Positions 15,824 to 25,069 of a DNA stretch of 62,110 nucleotides are shown in pieces (position 1 is the stretch's first letter; each line of letters opens with the position of its first letter). Below the pieces are notes generated by a model that had not been told where the DNA came from, ran no database searches, and saw nothing but the letters and a program-made list of their open reading frames with translations. The translations under genes and the position numbers were made by a program. This DNA is from Burkholderia sp. E7m39 (GTDB taxonomy: Bacteria > Pseudomonadota > Gammaproteobacteria > Burkholderiales > Burkholderiaceae): positions 1-62,110 of the forward strand of contig BBSL01000272.1 of NCBI GenBank assembly GCA_001319865.1. Direction: 5' to 3'.

Positions 15824-17536
15824 TCAGCGCATCATGTAGCGCCGCGACAGCGGCACCTCGCGCGCCGGATCGCAACGCAGCACCTGGCCGTCGACGAACA
15901 CTTCGAATGTCTGTGGATTCACCGTGATATTCGGGCACGCGTCGTTGTGCAGCATGTCGCGCTTGCTCAGGTTGCGGGTGCCGTGCGCACCCACCAGTTG
16001 CCGCGCGAGGCCGAGCCGCTGCGCCGCCCCCGAGTCGATTGCGAGCTGGTTCACGAAGTTCACCGACAACGCCGCCGGCGCGCGCCCGAACGCGCCCCAT
16101 TGCGGACGCATCGCGAGCGGCTCGCAGGTCATCAGCGACGCGGCGGAATCGCCCATCGCGCCCCACGCGATGAAGCCGCCCTTGATGATCACTTCCGGCT
16201 TGATGCCGAAAAACGCGGGACGCCACAGCACGATATCGGCGAGCTTGCCGTCTTCGAGCGAGCCGATCGTATCAGCGATGCCGAACGTGCGCGCCGCGTT
16301 GATGGTGTACTTCGCGAGGTAGCGCTTGATGCGCTCGTTGTCGCCGCGCGCCGTGCGTTCGGTGTCGAGCCGTCCGCGCTGGTCCTTCATCTTCGACGCC
16401 AACTGCCACGTGCGGCAGATCACTTCGTTGATGCGACCCATGCCCTGGCTATCGGAGCCGAGCATCGAGATCGCGCCCAGATCGTGCAGGATGTCTTCCG
16501 CTGCGATCGTCTGCGCGCGCACGCGCGATTCCGCGAACGCGACGTCTTCAGGCACGCCGGGATTCAGGTGATGGCACACCATGATCATGTCGAGATGCTC
16601 GTCGAACGTGTTCACGGTGTACGGGTTGGTCGGATTGGTCGACGACGGCAAGCAGTTCAGCCGCCCCGCCACGGCTATGATGTCGGGCGCGTGGCCGCCG
16701 CCCGCGCCTTCCGTGTGATACATGTGGATCGTGCGGTCCTTCATCGCCGCGACCGTGTCTTCCAGGAAGCCCGATTCGTTGAGCGTGTCGGTATGCAGTT
16801 GCACCTGGAAATCGTATTGATCGGCGACGCTCAGGCATGTATCGATCACGGCGGGCATCGCGCCCCAGTCCTCGTGGATCTTCAGCCCGAGACAGCCGCC
16901 GCGCAGCTGGTCGATCAGCGAACCCGGCTTGCTCGAATTGCCGCGGCCGAGAAAGCCGAAGTTCAGCGGCCACTGTTCCGAAGCCTGCATCATGCGGCCG
17001 ACGTTCCACGCGCCACCGCAGTCGATGCCGACCGTGATCGGCCCCAGCGATCCGCCGATCAGCGTCGTCAGACCCGACGCGAGCGCGTGTTCGCACAACT
17101 GCGCCGAATCGAAATGCACATGCACGTCGATGCCGCCGGGTGTCGCGATCAGCCCTTCCGCATCTCTCACCGTGGTTGCCACGCCGCACACCAGCTTCGG
17201 ATGTACGCCGTCCATCACTTGCGGATTGCCCGCCTTGCCGATTGCGACGATGCGCCCGTCCTTGATGCCGATATCGCCCTTCACGACACCCAGGACGGGA
17301 TCGATCACTGTCGCATTGCACAGCAGCATGTCGGGCGCGCCGTCCGCGCTGTCGTGGCCCGCCTTCAGGCCCATGCCGTCGCGCAACGTCTTGCCGCCGC
17401 CATGCAGGCATTCTTCGCCCGGCACCGCGTAGTCGTGCTCGATCTCCGCGAACAGCGATGTGTCGCCCAGCCGGATCGCGTCGCCGGTGGTCGGCCCGAA
17501 CATCTCCGCATAAGCCTTGCGTGTCATCGTGACCAT
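15824..17536 (-). CDS. ureC: Urease alpha subunit UreC
   Basis: A 570-residue catalytic subunit that hydrolyses urea to ammonia and carbamate at a dinickel site. All ligands are visible: H139 and H141 (DVHVHF), the carbamylated K219 (GLKIHEDWG), H248, H274 and D362 (GSDSQGMGR). The flap Cys321 and the catalytic His322/His323 ([11 protein letters not shown]) are intact. The start codon follows directly on the ureAB stop (TGAATG). Length is typical for the family, and I see no damage. A long open frame on the opposite strand is a shadow of this gene. Confidence 0.97.
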   Translation of the reverse strand: MVTMTRKAYAEMFGPTTGDAIRLGDTSLFAEIEHDYAVPGEECLHGGGKTLRDGMGLKAGHDSADGAPDMLLCNATVIDPVLGVVKGDIGIKDGRIVAIGKAGNPQVMDGVHPKLVCGVATTVRDAEGLIATPGGIDVHVHFDSAQLCEHALASGLTTLIGGSLGPITVGIDCGGAWNVGRMMQASEQWPLNFGFLGRGNSSKPGSLIDQLRGGCLGLKIHEDWGAMPAVIDTCLSVADQYDFQVQLHTDTLNESGFLEDTVAAMKDRTIHMYHTEGAGGGHAPDIIAVAGRLNCLPSSTNPTNPYTVNTFDEHLDMIMVCHHLNPGVPEDVAFAESRVRAQTIAAEDILHDLGAISMLGSDSQGMGRINEVICRTWQLASKMKDQRGRLDTERTARGDNERIKRYLAKYTINAARTFGIADTIGSLEDGKLADIVLWRPAFFGIKPEVIIKGGFIAWGAMGDSAASLMTCEPLAMRPQWGAFGRAPAALSVNFVNQLAIDSGAAQRLGLARQLVGAHGTRNLSKRDMLHNDACPNITVNPQTFEVFVDGQVLRCDPAREVPLSRRYMMR

Positions 17537-18235
17537 TCACGCTCCCTGAAAGCCGCGCGCAACGGCGCGCGCGATGGCTGCTTCACGTCGTCCCGGCTCG
17601 TCTAGCGCGCCGTCCGTCAGCCCGTTGAGGCCGTAGACTTCGCGACTGCCCGCGATGGCCACCAGCGTCACTTCCTTGCTGTCACCGGGCTCGAAGCGCA
17701 CGGCCGTTCCGGCCGGAATGTCGAGCCGCATGCCCCACGCCGCCGCGCGATCGAAGCGCAACGCGCGGTTGACTTCAAAGAAATGAAAATGGCTGCCGAT
17801 CTGGATCGGCCGGTCGCCCGTATTCATCGCGCTCACGACGACTTTCGCGCGGCCCGCATTCAGTTCGATGTCACCCGGCGCAGCGGCAAGTTCGCCGGGC
17901 ACCACGGAATCGTCGGGACGCGGCGCGGTGCCGGGGCGGATGGGCTGATGCACCGTCACCAGCTTAGTGCCGTCGGGAAACGAGCCTTCCACCTGAAGCA
18001 CGGGCAGCAGTTCCGCGACGCCTGGCAGCACGTCGTCTTCAGTCAGCAGCGTTGAGCCCCATGCGATCAGATCCGCGACGCTGCGCCCTTCGCGCGCGCC
18101 TTCGAGAATGTCGTCGGCGATGATCGCGACGGCTTCGGGATGATTCAGTTTCAGGCCTTTGTTGCGGTGGCGCCGCGCGAGTTCGGCGGCGGTGTAGAGC
18201 GTCAGGCGTTCGTATTCGGTTGGGGTCAGAAGCAT
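17537..18235 (-). CDS. ureAB: Fused urease gamma-beta subunit (UreA-UreB)
   Basis: A 232-residue fusion. Residues 1-100 match the gamma subunit ([11 protein letters not shown] at the start, [47 protein letters not shown]). Residues from about 112 match the beta subunit ([48 protein letters not shown]). Most proteobacteria keep these as separate genes of about 100 residues each; fused versions occur in Helicobacter and scattered other bacteria. The start at 18235 is chosen from the family N-terminus; no strong ribosome site is seen, so coupling to ureF (16 bases upstream) is likely. Confidence 0.93.
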   Translation of the reverse strand: MLLTPTEYERLTLYTAAELARRHRNKGLKLNHPEAVAIIADDILEGAREGRSVADLIAWGSTLLTEDDVLPGVAELLPVLQVEGSFPDGTKLVTVHQPIRPGTAPRPDDSVVPGELAAAPGDIELNAGRAKVVVSAMNTGDRPIQIGSHFHFFEVNRALRFDRAAAWGMRLDIPAGTAVRFEPGDSKEVTLVAIAGSREVYGLNGLTDGALDEPGRREAAIARAVARGFQGA

Positions 18236-18251
18236 TCGCGCATCCGTGCAG

Positions 18252-18929
18252 TCAGTTGGCGAAGAGCCGCGCGTCGTGACCTTGCGCGCGCATCGCGGCA
18301 ATGTCGGCGGCAAACGTGTTGGACCAAAGCGCATCGAGCGGCGGCGCTGGCGCATCGAGCACGGCGGCAAGGCGCGTGCGCAGGCCGCTCAGCACGCGCT
18401 GCGCGTCGAGGTGACCGACGATGCCGAGCCGCACCGCCGAACTGACGGCACCCGTGCAGGCCGCGTGTGCGGAGACCGTGCGCGCGTGATCCTCGGCCAT
18501 ACCGAGGCTACGCCAGATCGCTCCCTGCACGGCGGGCAAATGCCCCGGCGTGCTACCCCCCCGTATCGCCGCGCGGACTTGCGCGGCGAGCGGCACACCG
18601 AGCCGCGCGTGCACGTCGGCGAGCGTGCGGCCGAGTCGGCGGGCGCCGTCGCGCATCGGTGCGGCGAGCGTCACCGCTTCGGCCATCGCGTCGACTTCGC
18701 ACCACGCATCGAACGATTCGGCGCGCCACGCGGCACACACGATGCCCTGATCGAACGATGCCCAGCGCTCCAGCGCCTGCGCGTCGACGAACACCGCAAG
18801 CGAGTCCGCGTCCTTCACGTACCCGGCTTGTTGCAACGCTTCGAGGCCCCACGAAAAAGCCATCGCACCACCCGGGAAAAAGCTGTCGGCCTGTTGCAGG
18901 CTGGCGAGCCATCCTGTCGCGTCAGTCAT
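18252..18929 (-). CDS. ureF: Urease accessory protein UreF
   Basis: A 225-residue UreF, which bridges UreD and UreG in the activation complex. Recognised from LLQ-type N-terminus [26 protein letters not shown] and the helical remainder. The start at 18929 overlaps the ureE stop by 8 bases. The gene order ureE-ureF-ureAB-ureC-ureG-ureD differs from the usual ureDABCEFG, with accessory genes on both sides of the structural genes. Confidence 0.9.
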   Translation of the reverse strand: MTDATGWLASLQQADSFFPGGAMAFSWGLEALQQAGYVKDADSLAVFVDAQALERWASFDQGIVCAAWRAESFDAWCEVDAMAEAVTLAAPMRDGARRLGRTLADVHARLGVPLAAQVRAAIRGGSTPGHLPAVQGAIWRSLGMAEDHARTVSAHAACTGAVSSAVRLGIVGHLDAQRVLSGLRTRLAAVLDAPAPPLDALWSNTFAADIAAMRAQGHDARLFAN

Positions 18930-19443
18930 GAGCGTGAACGTGATCATGATGACGATCGTGCGCGGCATGATGCGCGCGATGTGCGCCGTTAGCGTCCGGC
19001 GCCTCGACCTCGCGGATACGGCCCGACGCCAGCAACGGCACGAGCCGCGCACGGTAATCGTCGATGCGGCCTTTGACGGCGATGTGCAGCACCGTGCCTT
19101 CGAAGCGCACGGCCCAATGCATGTTGCCCGCGAAATAGCCGAGTTCGAGCGCCGCCGCGGCGTCGCGTGCCGCCATGCACAGCCACTGCGTGCGCGCCGT
19201 GCGCACGACCAGCGCTGTATCGCCGTCGAGTTGCAGGACGGCGCCGTCGAAGAGCTGCGCCTGACGGTCCAGTGCAATCCCGCATTCAACGCCCGCGTCG
19301 CTGCTCACGCGCAGCCGGCGGCGGCGAATGTCGTCGCCGCTCAGCGTGACCGTATCGACCTTCCCGCGATGCTCGAGCACATGCAGCCGCTCGGCGATCC
19401 CACGCTCCGACGCACTGCCGATGATCGACGTGTAAGTGATCAT
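18922..19443 (-). CDS. ureE: Urease accessory nickel chaperone UreE
   Basis: A 173-residue nickel metallochaperone with the N-terminal UreE fold and a His-rich tail ([17 protein letters not shown]) that should bind several nickel ions. The central motif GNMHWAVRFEG corresponds to the conserved GNxH region that holds the dimer-interface nickel. It starts 6 bases after the amiE stop and overlaps ureF, so it belongs to the long urtC operon. Confidence 0.9.
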   Translation of the reverse strand: MITYTSIIGSASERGIAERLHVLEHRGKVDTVTLSGDDIRRRRLRVSSDAGVECGIALDRQAQLFDGAVLQLDGDTALVVRTARTQWLCMAARDAAAALELGYFAGNMHWAVRFEGTVLHIAVKGRIDDYRARLVPLLASGRIREVEAPDANGAHRAHHAAHDRHHDHVHAHD

Positions 19444-19449
19444 CGGCGT

Positions 19450-20490
19450 TCACCGATGCGCGAGATCGGCGGCGTTCGGTATGCCCGGGATCGGGCATTC
19501 CTCCGTGCCAGGCGTACTGCGCGTGAGCGCTTCGACCATCTTGCGCGTGCCTTCGGGATCGGTCACCCACTTCGCGTAAAAGTCGAACGGACATTCGGCG
19601 ACACCGTTCGCGTCTTCGCGGGAGTTGATCTTGCCCGTATAGCCACGATGCAGCAGCTTGTACAGATGGTTTTCTGACTGCATATTCTTGCGCGCGTCGC
19701 GAATCAGGCTCTTCGACAGCGCCGCATACTGGACACCCATTTCCTCGGTGCCGCATTCGCCGAGCGTGCGGCCGTCGAAGCCAACCAGCGCCGAATGGCC
19801 GAAGTACGAGTAGACGCCGTCGAAACCCGCTGCATTCGCAACGGCGACATAGACGTTGTTGACCCACGCCATCGACTTCGCCATGTTGATCTGCTGCTCT
19901 TTGGCCGGGTACATGTAGCCCTGACAGCGCACGATGAGTTCGGCGCCCTTCATCGCGCAATCGCGCCAGATTTCCGGATAGTTGCCGTCGTCGCAGATGA
20001 TGAGGCTGACCTTCAACCCCTTCGGCCCTTCCGACACATACGTGCAGTTGCCTGGATACCAGCCTTCGATCGGCACCCATGGCATGATCTTGCGGTACTT
20101 TTGCACGATCTCGCCCTTGTCATTCATCAGGATCAGCGTGTTGTACGGCGCCTTGTTCGGGTGCTCTTCGTGTTGCTCGCCCGTCAGTGAAAACACGCCC
20201 CACACTTTCGCGCTGCGGCAGGCCTCGGCGAAAATCTCCGTCTCTTCGCCGGGAACCGCCGACGCCGTGTCGTACATCTCCTGCTGGTCGTACATGATGC
20301 CGTGCGTGCTGTACTCCGGAAACACGATCAGATCGAGGCCAGGTAGCCCTGTTTTGATGCCCTTGATCATCTCGCCGATGTTGCGTGCGTTCGCGAGCAC
20401 TTCGCCACGCGTATGCAGACGCGGCATCTTGTAGTTCACGACGGCAACGCCGACCGTGTCGAGACTGCTCGAAATGTCACCATGCTGCAT
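19450..20490 (-). CDS. amiE: Aliphatic amidase AmiE
   Basis: A 346-residue nitrilase-superfamily amidase, very close by eye to Pseudomonas aeruginosa AmiE over its full length, from an N-terminus reading [18 protein letters not shown]. The catalytic triad is at the same numbers: Glu59 (FPEYS), Lys134 (KYRK) and Cys166 (IICDDGN). It hydrolyses short aliphatic amides such as acetamide and propionamide to acid and ammonia; formamide is also possible. In Pseudomonas amiE is under AmiC/AmiR antitermination. Here it is the fourth gene of the urtC operon, whose leader has the ANTAR hairpin, so the same control is kept but at a distance. Confidence 0.95.
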   Translation of the reverse strand: MQHGDISSSLDTVGVAVVNYKMPRLHTRGEVLANARNIGEMIKGIKTGLPGLDLIVFPEYSTHGIMYDQQEMYDTASAVPGEETEIFAEACRSAKVWGVFSLTGEQHEEHPNKAPYNTLILMNDKGEIVQKYRKIMPWVPIEGWYPGNCTYVSEGPKGLKVSLIICDDGNYPEIWRDCAMKGAELIVRCQGYMYPAKEQQINMAKSMAWVNNVYVAVANAAGFDGVYSYFGHSALVGFDGRTLGECGTEEMGVQYAALSKSLIRDARKNMQSENHLYKLLHRGYTGKINSREDANGVAECPFDFYAKWVTDPEGTRKMVEALTRSTPGTEECPIPGIPNAADLAHR

Positions 20491-20554
20491 GCTTATCTCC
20501 TCACTGGATTCGAGGGCGGATGGCCCGTGCGCCGGCGGCGCTGCAAAAGCGGCT

Positions 20555-21244
20555 TCAGATAGTCAGGTAACGCGTGATGCGCTCGGCGTCGACGTTCGCG
20601 CGCGTGTCGCTGTGAACGAAGCGGCCCTTCTCAATGATCAGAAAGCGGTCGGCGATATCGAGCGTGAACGCCAGCACCTGCTCGGACACGATCAACGCGA
20701 AATCACGCTCTTTCTTCAGGCGATTAAGCGCACGCGCGATGTCCTTGATGATCGACGGCTGAATGCCTTCCGTCGGTTCATCGAGGATCAACACTTTCGG
20801 CTCCGACACGAGCGCGCGTGCAATCGCCAGCTGTTGCTGCTGGCCGCCCGACAGATTGCCGCCGCGCCTCGCGCGCATCTCGTGGAGAACCGGAAAGGCG
20901 TCGTAGATGTACTCGGGAATCACCGCGCGCCTGAAGCGGTCCATGCCCGACAGAATGTTTTCCTCGACGCTCAGATACGGAAAAATCATGCGCCCTTGCG
21001 GCACGAAACCGAAGCCTGCGGCGACGCGCTCGTAGCTCTTCGCTTTCACGAGTTCGCGCCCGTTCAGTTCGATCCGGCCGCTGCGGGTCGGAATCATGCC
21101 GATCAACGATTTCATCAACGTCGTCTTGCCCATGCCGTTGCGGCCCATCACGGCAACCGTTTCGCCCGGCGACAGCTCGAAGCTGAGATCGTGCAGTACG
21201 TGGCTCTCGCCGTAGAACACATTCAGGTTGTCGATCTTCAGCAT
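20555..21244 (-). CDS. urtE: Urea/short-chain amide ABC transporter ATPase UrtE
   Basis: A 229-residue ABC ATPase of the LivF/UrtE type. Walker A GRNGMGKT (34-41), signature [15 protein letters not shown] and Walker [11 protein letters not shown] are intact. The start at 21244 is 2 bases after the urtD stop; the longer open frame reads back into urtD. With UrtD it energises the UrtB-UrtC channel. Confidence 0.95.
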   Translation of the reverse strand: MLKIDNLNVFYGESHVLHDLSFELSPGETVAVMGRNGMGKTTLMKSLIGMIPTRSGRIELNGRELVKAKSYERVAAGFGFVPQGRMIFPYLSVEENILSGMDRFRRAVIPEYIYDAFPVLHEMRARRGGNLSGGQQQQLAIARALVSEPKVLILDEPTEGIQPSIIKDIARALNRLKKERDFALIVSEQVLAFTLDIADRFLIIEKGRFVHSDTRANVDAERITRYLTI

Positions 21245-21246
21245 CG

Positions 21247-21984
21247 TCAATGCCCCAGATACACTTCGATCACGCGTGGGTCGTTCTGGACCACGTCCAT
21301 TTTTCCTTCGGCCAGCGTCTTGCCCTGGTGCAGCACCGTCACCTTGTCGGCGACGGATTTGACAAATTCCATGTCGTGCTCGATGACGACGACTGAGCGG
21401 CCTTCCGCGATCGCCTTCAGCAATTCGCCCGTCAGTTCGCGCTCGCGCGCGCTCATGCCGGCGACAGGTTCGTCGAGCAGCAGCAGTTCCGGGTCTTGCA
21501 TCAGCAGCATGCCGATTTCGAGCCATTGCTTCTGACCGTGCGACAGCAACGCGGCCTTCCGGTCGAGCTGCTCGCTCAAAAAGATCATCTGCGCAACGCG
21601 GTCGATTTCATCCATCACCGCCTTGCTGCGATGAAAGAACAGACTGCCGATCACATCGCGCTTGCGCGGGTACGAGATCTCCAGGTTCTCCGACACCGTG
21701 AGGTCTTCGTAGACCATCGGGTTCTGGAACTTGCGTCCCACACCCGCACGCGTGATCTGGTACTCGAGCATCTTTTCCAGGTACATGCCCTTGAACTCGA
21801 TCGTTCCCGCGGTCGGCTTGGTCTTGCCGCAAATCATGTCGAGCAGCGTCGTCTTGCCCGCGCCGTTCGGGCCGATCACGACGTGCAGCTGTTTTTCTTC
21901 GACATAGAAGTTGAGGTTGTCGACGGCCTTGAAACCGTCGAACGACACAGTCAGGCCCTCGACGGCGAGGATCATCGGCGTCAT
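21247..21984 (-). CDS. urtD: Urea/short-chain amide ABC transporter ATPase UrtD
   Basis: A 245-residue ABC ATPase of the LivG/UrtD type. Walker A GPNGAGKT (38-45), a UrtD-style signature LSHGQKQWLEIGM and Walker B LLLLDEPVAGM are present. The start at 21984 has GGAGG upstream and overlaps the urtC stop as ATGA. Confidence 0.95.
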   Translation of the reverse strand: MTPMILAVEGLTVSFDGFKAVDNLNFYVEEKQLHVVIGPNGAGKTTLLDMICGKTKPTAGTIEFKGMYLEKMLEYQITRAGVGRKFQNPMVYEDLTVSENLEISYPRKRDVIGSLFFHRSKAVMDEIDRVAQMIFLSEQLDRKAALLSHGQKQWLEIGMLLMQDPELLLLDEPVAGMSARERELTGELLKAIAEGRSVVVIEHDMEFVKSVADKVTVLHQGKTLAEGKMDVVQNDPRVIEVYLGH

Positions 21985-23147
21985 TGCGTGGCCTCCTGTG
22001 CGCTCGCGCGGCGCGTGGGGCGCTGCTCGCGCAGCCAGTCGATGACGCCCGCGAGCCCTTTCGGCAACAGCATCGGCACGAAGATGAATAGCGCACCGAT
22101 GAAATACACCCAGAAGCCCACGAAGTTCTCTGACAGATAGCTCTTCGCCGCGCCGATGATCACCGTGCCGTACACGGCACCGACCAGCGACAGGCGGCCG
22201 CCGACGGCAGCGTAGATCACCATTTCGATCGACGGCACGATGCCGCACACCGACGGCGAAGCGAAACCCACTTGCAGCGTGAACATCGCGCCGCCGATGG
22301 CCGAATACAACGCGGCCACCGCGAAGATGAAACCTTTGAACAACGCCGGGTCATAGCCCGAAAAGCGAATGCGGTCTTCGCGGTCGCGGATCGCGATCAG
22401 TACCTTGCCGAGACGGCTGCGCAGAATGAAGCGGCCTGCCAGCACCGCGCACAGCAGCAGCACGGCCGTCACGTAATACATCACCAGCGTCGCCGTATTG
22501 CTCTGCACGCTGTAGCCCATGAACGTCGGCAGATTCGTGATGCCGTTCACGCCGCCCGTATAGCCTTGCTGGCCGATGATCACGATCGACATGATCGACG
22601 CCAGCGCCAGTGTGACGATGGAAAAGTAGACTCCGCCCACGCGCTTGCGAAAGTTCGCGTAACCGAGCACGAATGCAACGAGCGCGGGAAACACGATGAT
22701 CATCGGCAGCGCGAACCACGCGTGCTCGAACGGCACCCACCACCATGGCAGTTTGTCGATGCTGTTCCAGGTCATGAAGTCGGGCACGGGTGTGCCGCCT
22801 CCGCCGAATACGGCCGCGGCGGGATCGTTCGCACTCGCCTCGAGCTTCATGTACATCGCCATCATGTAACTGCCGAGACCGAAGAAGATGCCTTGTCCCA
22901 AGCTCAAAATGCCGCCGTAGCCCCATGTGAGCACGAGCCCGACCGCACAGAACGCGAAGCTCAGATACTTCGCGAACAGCCCGAGCCGGAATGCGCCTGT
23001 CAGTGCGGGCACGGCGATCAGCAGCAACAACGCGAGAATCAGCACCGAATGACGTTCGACCAGCAGCCCGATGCGCGCGCCGGGCGCCGATGGCGCGGGC
23101 GCGTTGGCGCCGTTGCCATGCGCGGGAGAAAGGGGAAGGTTTTTCAT
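21981..23147 (-). CDS. urtC: Urea/short-chain amide ABC transporter permease UrtC (FmdF-like)
   Basis: A 388-residue inner-membrane permease of the LivM/UrtC family, with about ten membrane segments and the family stretches WGYGGILSLGQGIFFGLGSY and AIRDREDRIRFSGYDP. I start at 23147 (MKNLPL); an in-frame Met at 23207 would add 20 residues. It opens a 12-gene operon for uptake ATPases, amidase, urease and the MoxR/VWA pair. The leader carries a sigma-54 element, an ANTAR hairpin, a terminator and an 18-base perfect palindrome. Its partner UrtB is 19 kb away. Confidence 0.93.
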   Translation of the reverse strand: MKNLPLSPAHGNGANAPAPSAPGARIGLLVERHSVLILALLLLIAVPALTGAFRLGLFAKYLSFAFCAVGLVLTWGYGGILSLGQGIFFGLGSYMMAMYMKLEASANDPAAAVFGGGGTPVPDFMTWNSIDKLPWWWVPFEHAWFALPMIIVFPALVAFVLGYANFRKRVGGVYFSIVTLALASIMSIVIIGQQGYTGGVNGITNLPTFMGYSVQSNTATLVMYYVTAVLLLCAVLAGRFILRSRLGKVLIAIRDREDRIRFSGYDPALFKGFIFAVAALYSAIGGAMFTLQVGFASPSVCGIVPSIEMVIYAAVGGRLSLVGAVYGTVIIGAAKSYLSENFVGFWVYFIGALFIFVPMLLPKGLAGVIDWLREQRPTRRASAQEATQ

Positions 23148-23220
23148 GTTGCCGCGATGCCTCGTTGCAGGAAGTCCATATCGATTCCTTCGGATTAGAT
23201 GACTCATCGTTCTGCAGCGC

Positions 23221-23238
23221 CCGTCATCCGGATGACGG
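23221..23238. promoter_or_regulatory. 18-base perfect palindrome in the urtC leader
   Basis: CCGTCATCCGGATGACGG is fully self-complementary. It lies between the leader terminator and the urtC start, with no T-run. It could be an operator or an RNA hairpin affecting translation or stability. The other two leaders lack it. Confidence 0.45.
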
Positions 23239-23257
23239 CCATGCCCAAACTCGGACG

Positions 23258-23297
23258 AAAAAAAAGCCCGAAGCCAGAGCGAGTCTGGCTATCGGGC
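23258..23297 (-). terminator. Leader terminator before urtC
   Basis: On the minus strand GCCCGA and AGCCAGA pair with TCTGGCT and TCGGGC (one bulged T), followed by eight T. It lies about 110 bases before urtC, so the long urea/amide operon is attenuated by default. Confidence 0.9.
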
Positions 23298-23334
23298 TTG
23301 TGTGGCCGGTGTCGAACACGACGCCTTTGTCGTG
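23295..23334 (-). promoter_or_regulatory. ANTAR-type antiterminator RNA (P1/P2) in the urtC leader
   Basis: P1 (23317-23334) is CACGAC-AAAGGC-GTCGTG, a six-pair stem and the best of the three, with hexaloop A1 and G4. P2 (23295-23307) pairs GGC with GCC around CACACAA and shares bases with the terminator stem. The P2 loop is 7 bases and lacks the A1/G4 signature. Confidence 0.8.
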
Positions 23335-23393
23335 CGAGACGAAATGCAGTTTACAGTGCGGGGCCGTGCAGCCTCGCATCGATGACATTGAAA

Positions 23394-23409
23394 CGCAAGA
23401 GCTATGCCA
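23394..23409 (-). promoter_or_regulatory. Sigma-54 (RpoN) promoter of urtC operon
   Basis: TGGCATAGCTCTTGCG on the minus strand matches the -24/-12 consensus with exact spacing. It places the transcript start near 23382, about 48 bases before P1. Confidence 0.8.
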
Positions 23410-23483
23410 TCCGTTCGAACACGCTAGCGCGCGGTTTTGCGCAACGAAGCGGGAGATTGCGCTCCCCATGCTGGCGATACCAA

Positions 23484-23498
23484 GCACAGTTATCGTGC
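23484..23498. promoter_or_regulatory. NtrC-like site upstream of urtC
   Basis: GCAC-GATAACT-GTGC fits the NtrC consensus half-sites with 7-base spacing. It is about 75 bases upstream of the -24 element, a usual enhancer distance, and lies just past the end of the second amiR gene. Confidence 0.55.
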
Positions 23499-23540
23499 AG
23501 CGTGCCTCCTTAGCGACCAGCCGGTGCTAGCAACGAACGT

Positions 23541-24152
23541 TCAAAAGTTCAGCGCTTCGTGCGCCTTGATGATGGTGTCCGATATGGCTTCGAGCGACTG
23601 CCGCTGTCCCATCGCCCGCGAGCGCAACAGATCGTGTGCTTCGGGCTCGGTCAGATTGCGCGTTTCCATCAGTATCGATTTCGCGCGCTGGATCTTGCGC
23701 TGATCCGCGAATTTTTCTGTGACTCTTTGCGCGTAGCGTTCGAGAGCGACGCGGCTCTTGTGCTGATGCAACGACACGGCGATCGCCGTCAATACGCCCG
23801 ACGAACGAACAGGCGACGGTACCGCACAGTAAGCGTTCAGCTTGATGACGATTTCAATGAAGATCGGGTTCTCGTAGCTGACGACGGGAATGACAGGGTG
23901 CGCGGCCGGTCCTTCGAGCCACGGCAGAGCTTTCGAAATCGTTTCGGGCCTGATCGCCATGAAGACGACGCCGGTGCCTTCGGGTAACGCGTCGGGTGCG
24001 GGCCAGAAACGGCACACGCGGCTGCCGATGCGTCGAAGTTGCGCCAGCAACTCCTCTCCATCCTGATCGAGCGGATGCACCACGACCACATTCAGCGAGC
24101 GGATATCGCGGAGGCCTTGAGACGTGTTTGGCGAAGGATGGCGTTTCATCAT
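23541..24152 (-). CDS. Second AmiR-like ANTAR antiterminator
   Basis: A 203-residue AmiR paralogue: a receiver-like N-terminal domain without phosphorylation residues, the shared stretch VPSPVRSSGVLTAIA also seen in the first AmiR, a coiled coil, and an ANTAR domain (about 150-200; QRAKSILMETRNLTEPEAHDLLR). No AmiC-like gene is adjacent, so it is an orphan or shares AmiC. It lies upstream of urtC on the same strand, ending 131 bases before the urtC sigma-54 element. It could act on the same RNA hairpins as AmiR, divide the three leaders with it, or form heterodimers. Confidence 0.87.
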   Translation of the reverse strand: MMKRHPSPNTSQGLRDIRSLNVVVVHPLDQDGEELLAQLRRIGSRVCRFWPAPDALPEGTGVVFMAIRPETISKALPWLEGPAAHPVIPVVSYENPIFIEIVIKLNAYCAVPSPVRSSGVLTAIAVSLHQHKSRVALERYAQRVTEKFADQRKIQRAKSILMETRNLTEPEAHDLLRSRAMGQRQSLEAISDTIIKAHEALNF

Positions 24153-25069
24153 TGCACCTCAGGACTGTCTGCAAGTGGCGCGAAGCGCCGACAACCGGTG
24201 GCCTCGGGCTCCCACAAATGGCAGATCGGCTACCGGGTCAAGAGGGTGTTCAAGCGTAAAGCGTGAACATGTGTGGAGACATACCCCGGGCCCGTTCAGT
24301 TCGACGCGTTCCCGGCTGCCGTCGAACGTATGATGCGAGCCGGCCAGACGTTTCCCGCTTGCGAAACTGTGCCGGTGCACAAATGTGCATTGCCCGAGAC
24401 CGTATTGCGAAATACTGCGAATTGAAAGCCGGTGCCCGTGTGATCAGCGCGTAGTATGCACACGACTTTATTCACGTGCAATCAATTCATCGCGATAAAA
24501 ATTCGCATTCTGACAATGGCAATGCGCGTGCGTCGCGCACGTGCGCGTATCGACGCCTCTATCGCTGAACTCATGCACGAAATGAAGGCTGTTCGCGCGA
24601 TTCTCGGATTGCATTAGCGTTCGACGCGCACCAGTCAATCAGCCGGAAGCAATTCGACGACCGAGTTCGATAGCAAGAAATGGAGTGTGATGCAAATTCG
24701 GCGCCTCTAATTTACAGGCAGATCTGCGAACGAATCGTTCGCAGGCCTACATCCATCATGAGAATATTTCGCAAGCCCTTACGCTTACCTGGATGAGATT
24801 TCATGACCCGTGAAGCTTACCTTCGGAATGGCGACGCTCAATGCCTCATCGTGGAGCAGGGAATTTTTTCCTGCGGGACTTTACGCTGCGATATGGAGAC
24901 GACCTGCAGCGCAGTGTGGCGGTACGACAGAAATCTCCGGGCGATCTCGACGCGACGCTGCATGGACTGAACAGGTCAGTCGACTCGACAATCTGTTTTC
25001 ATATGGGCTGCGACGATCGAGCGGATTCCACGTGAACCGCCGGATCGTCATCTGGCGGACGTACCGCGC
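24153..25069. other. Stretch without a supported gene
   Basis: Lower-GC sequence between the second amiR and the ligD remnant. A 33-codon frame (24516-24617, plus strand) is open but has no clear ribosome site. Other frames look like shadows. It probably holds the second amiR promoter at its left end; I cannot place one with confidence. At its right end it grades into degraded coding sequence. Confidence 0.3.

Noticed and set aside
15488..17605. 705-codon open frame antisense to ureC and ureAB
   Set aside because: It mirrors a complete, motif-perfect ureC and is rich in Arg and His as GC-rich shadows are; no start signal.
24516..24617. 33-codon small protein
   Set aside because: No clear ribosome site, promoter or homology; length is within chance for this sequence.
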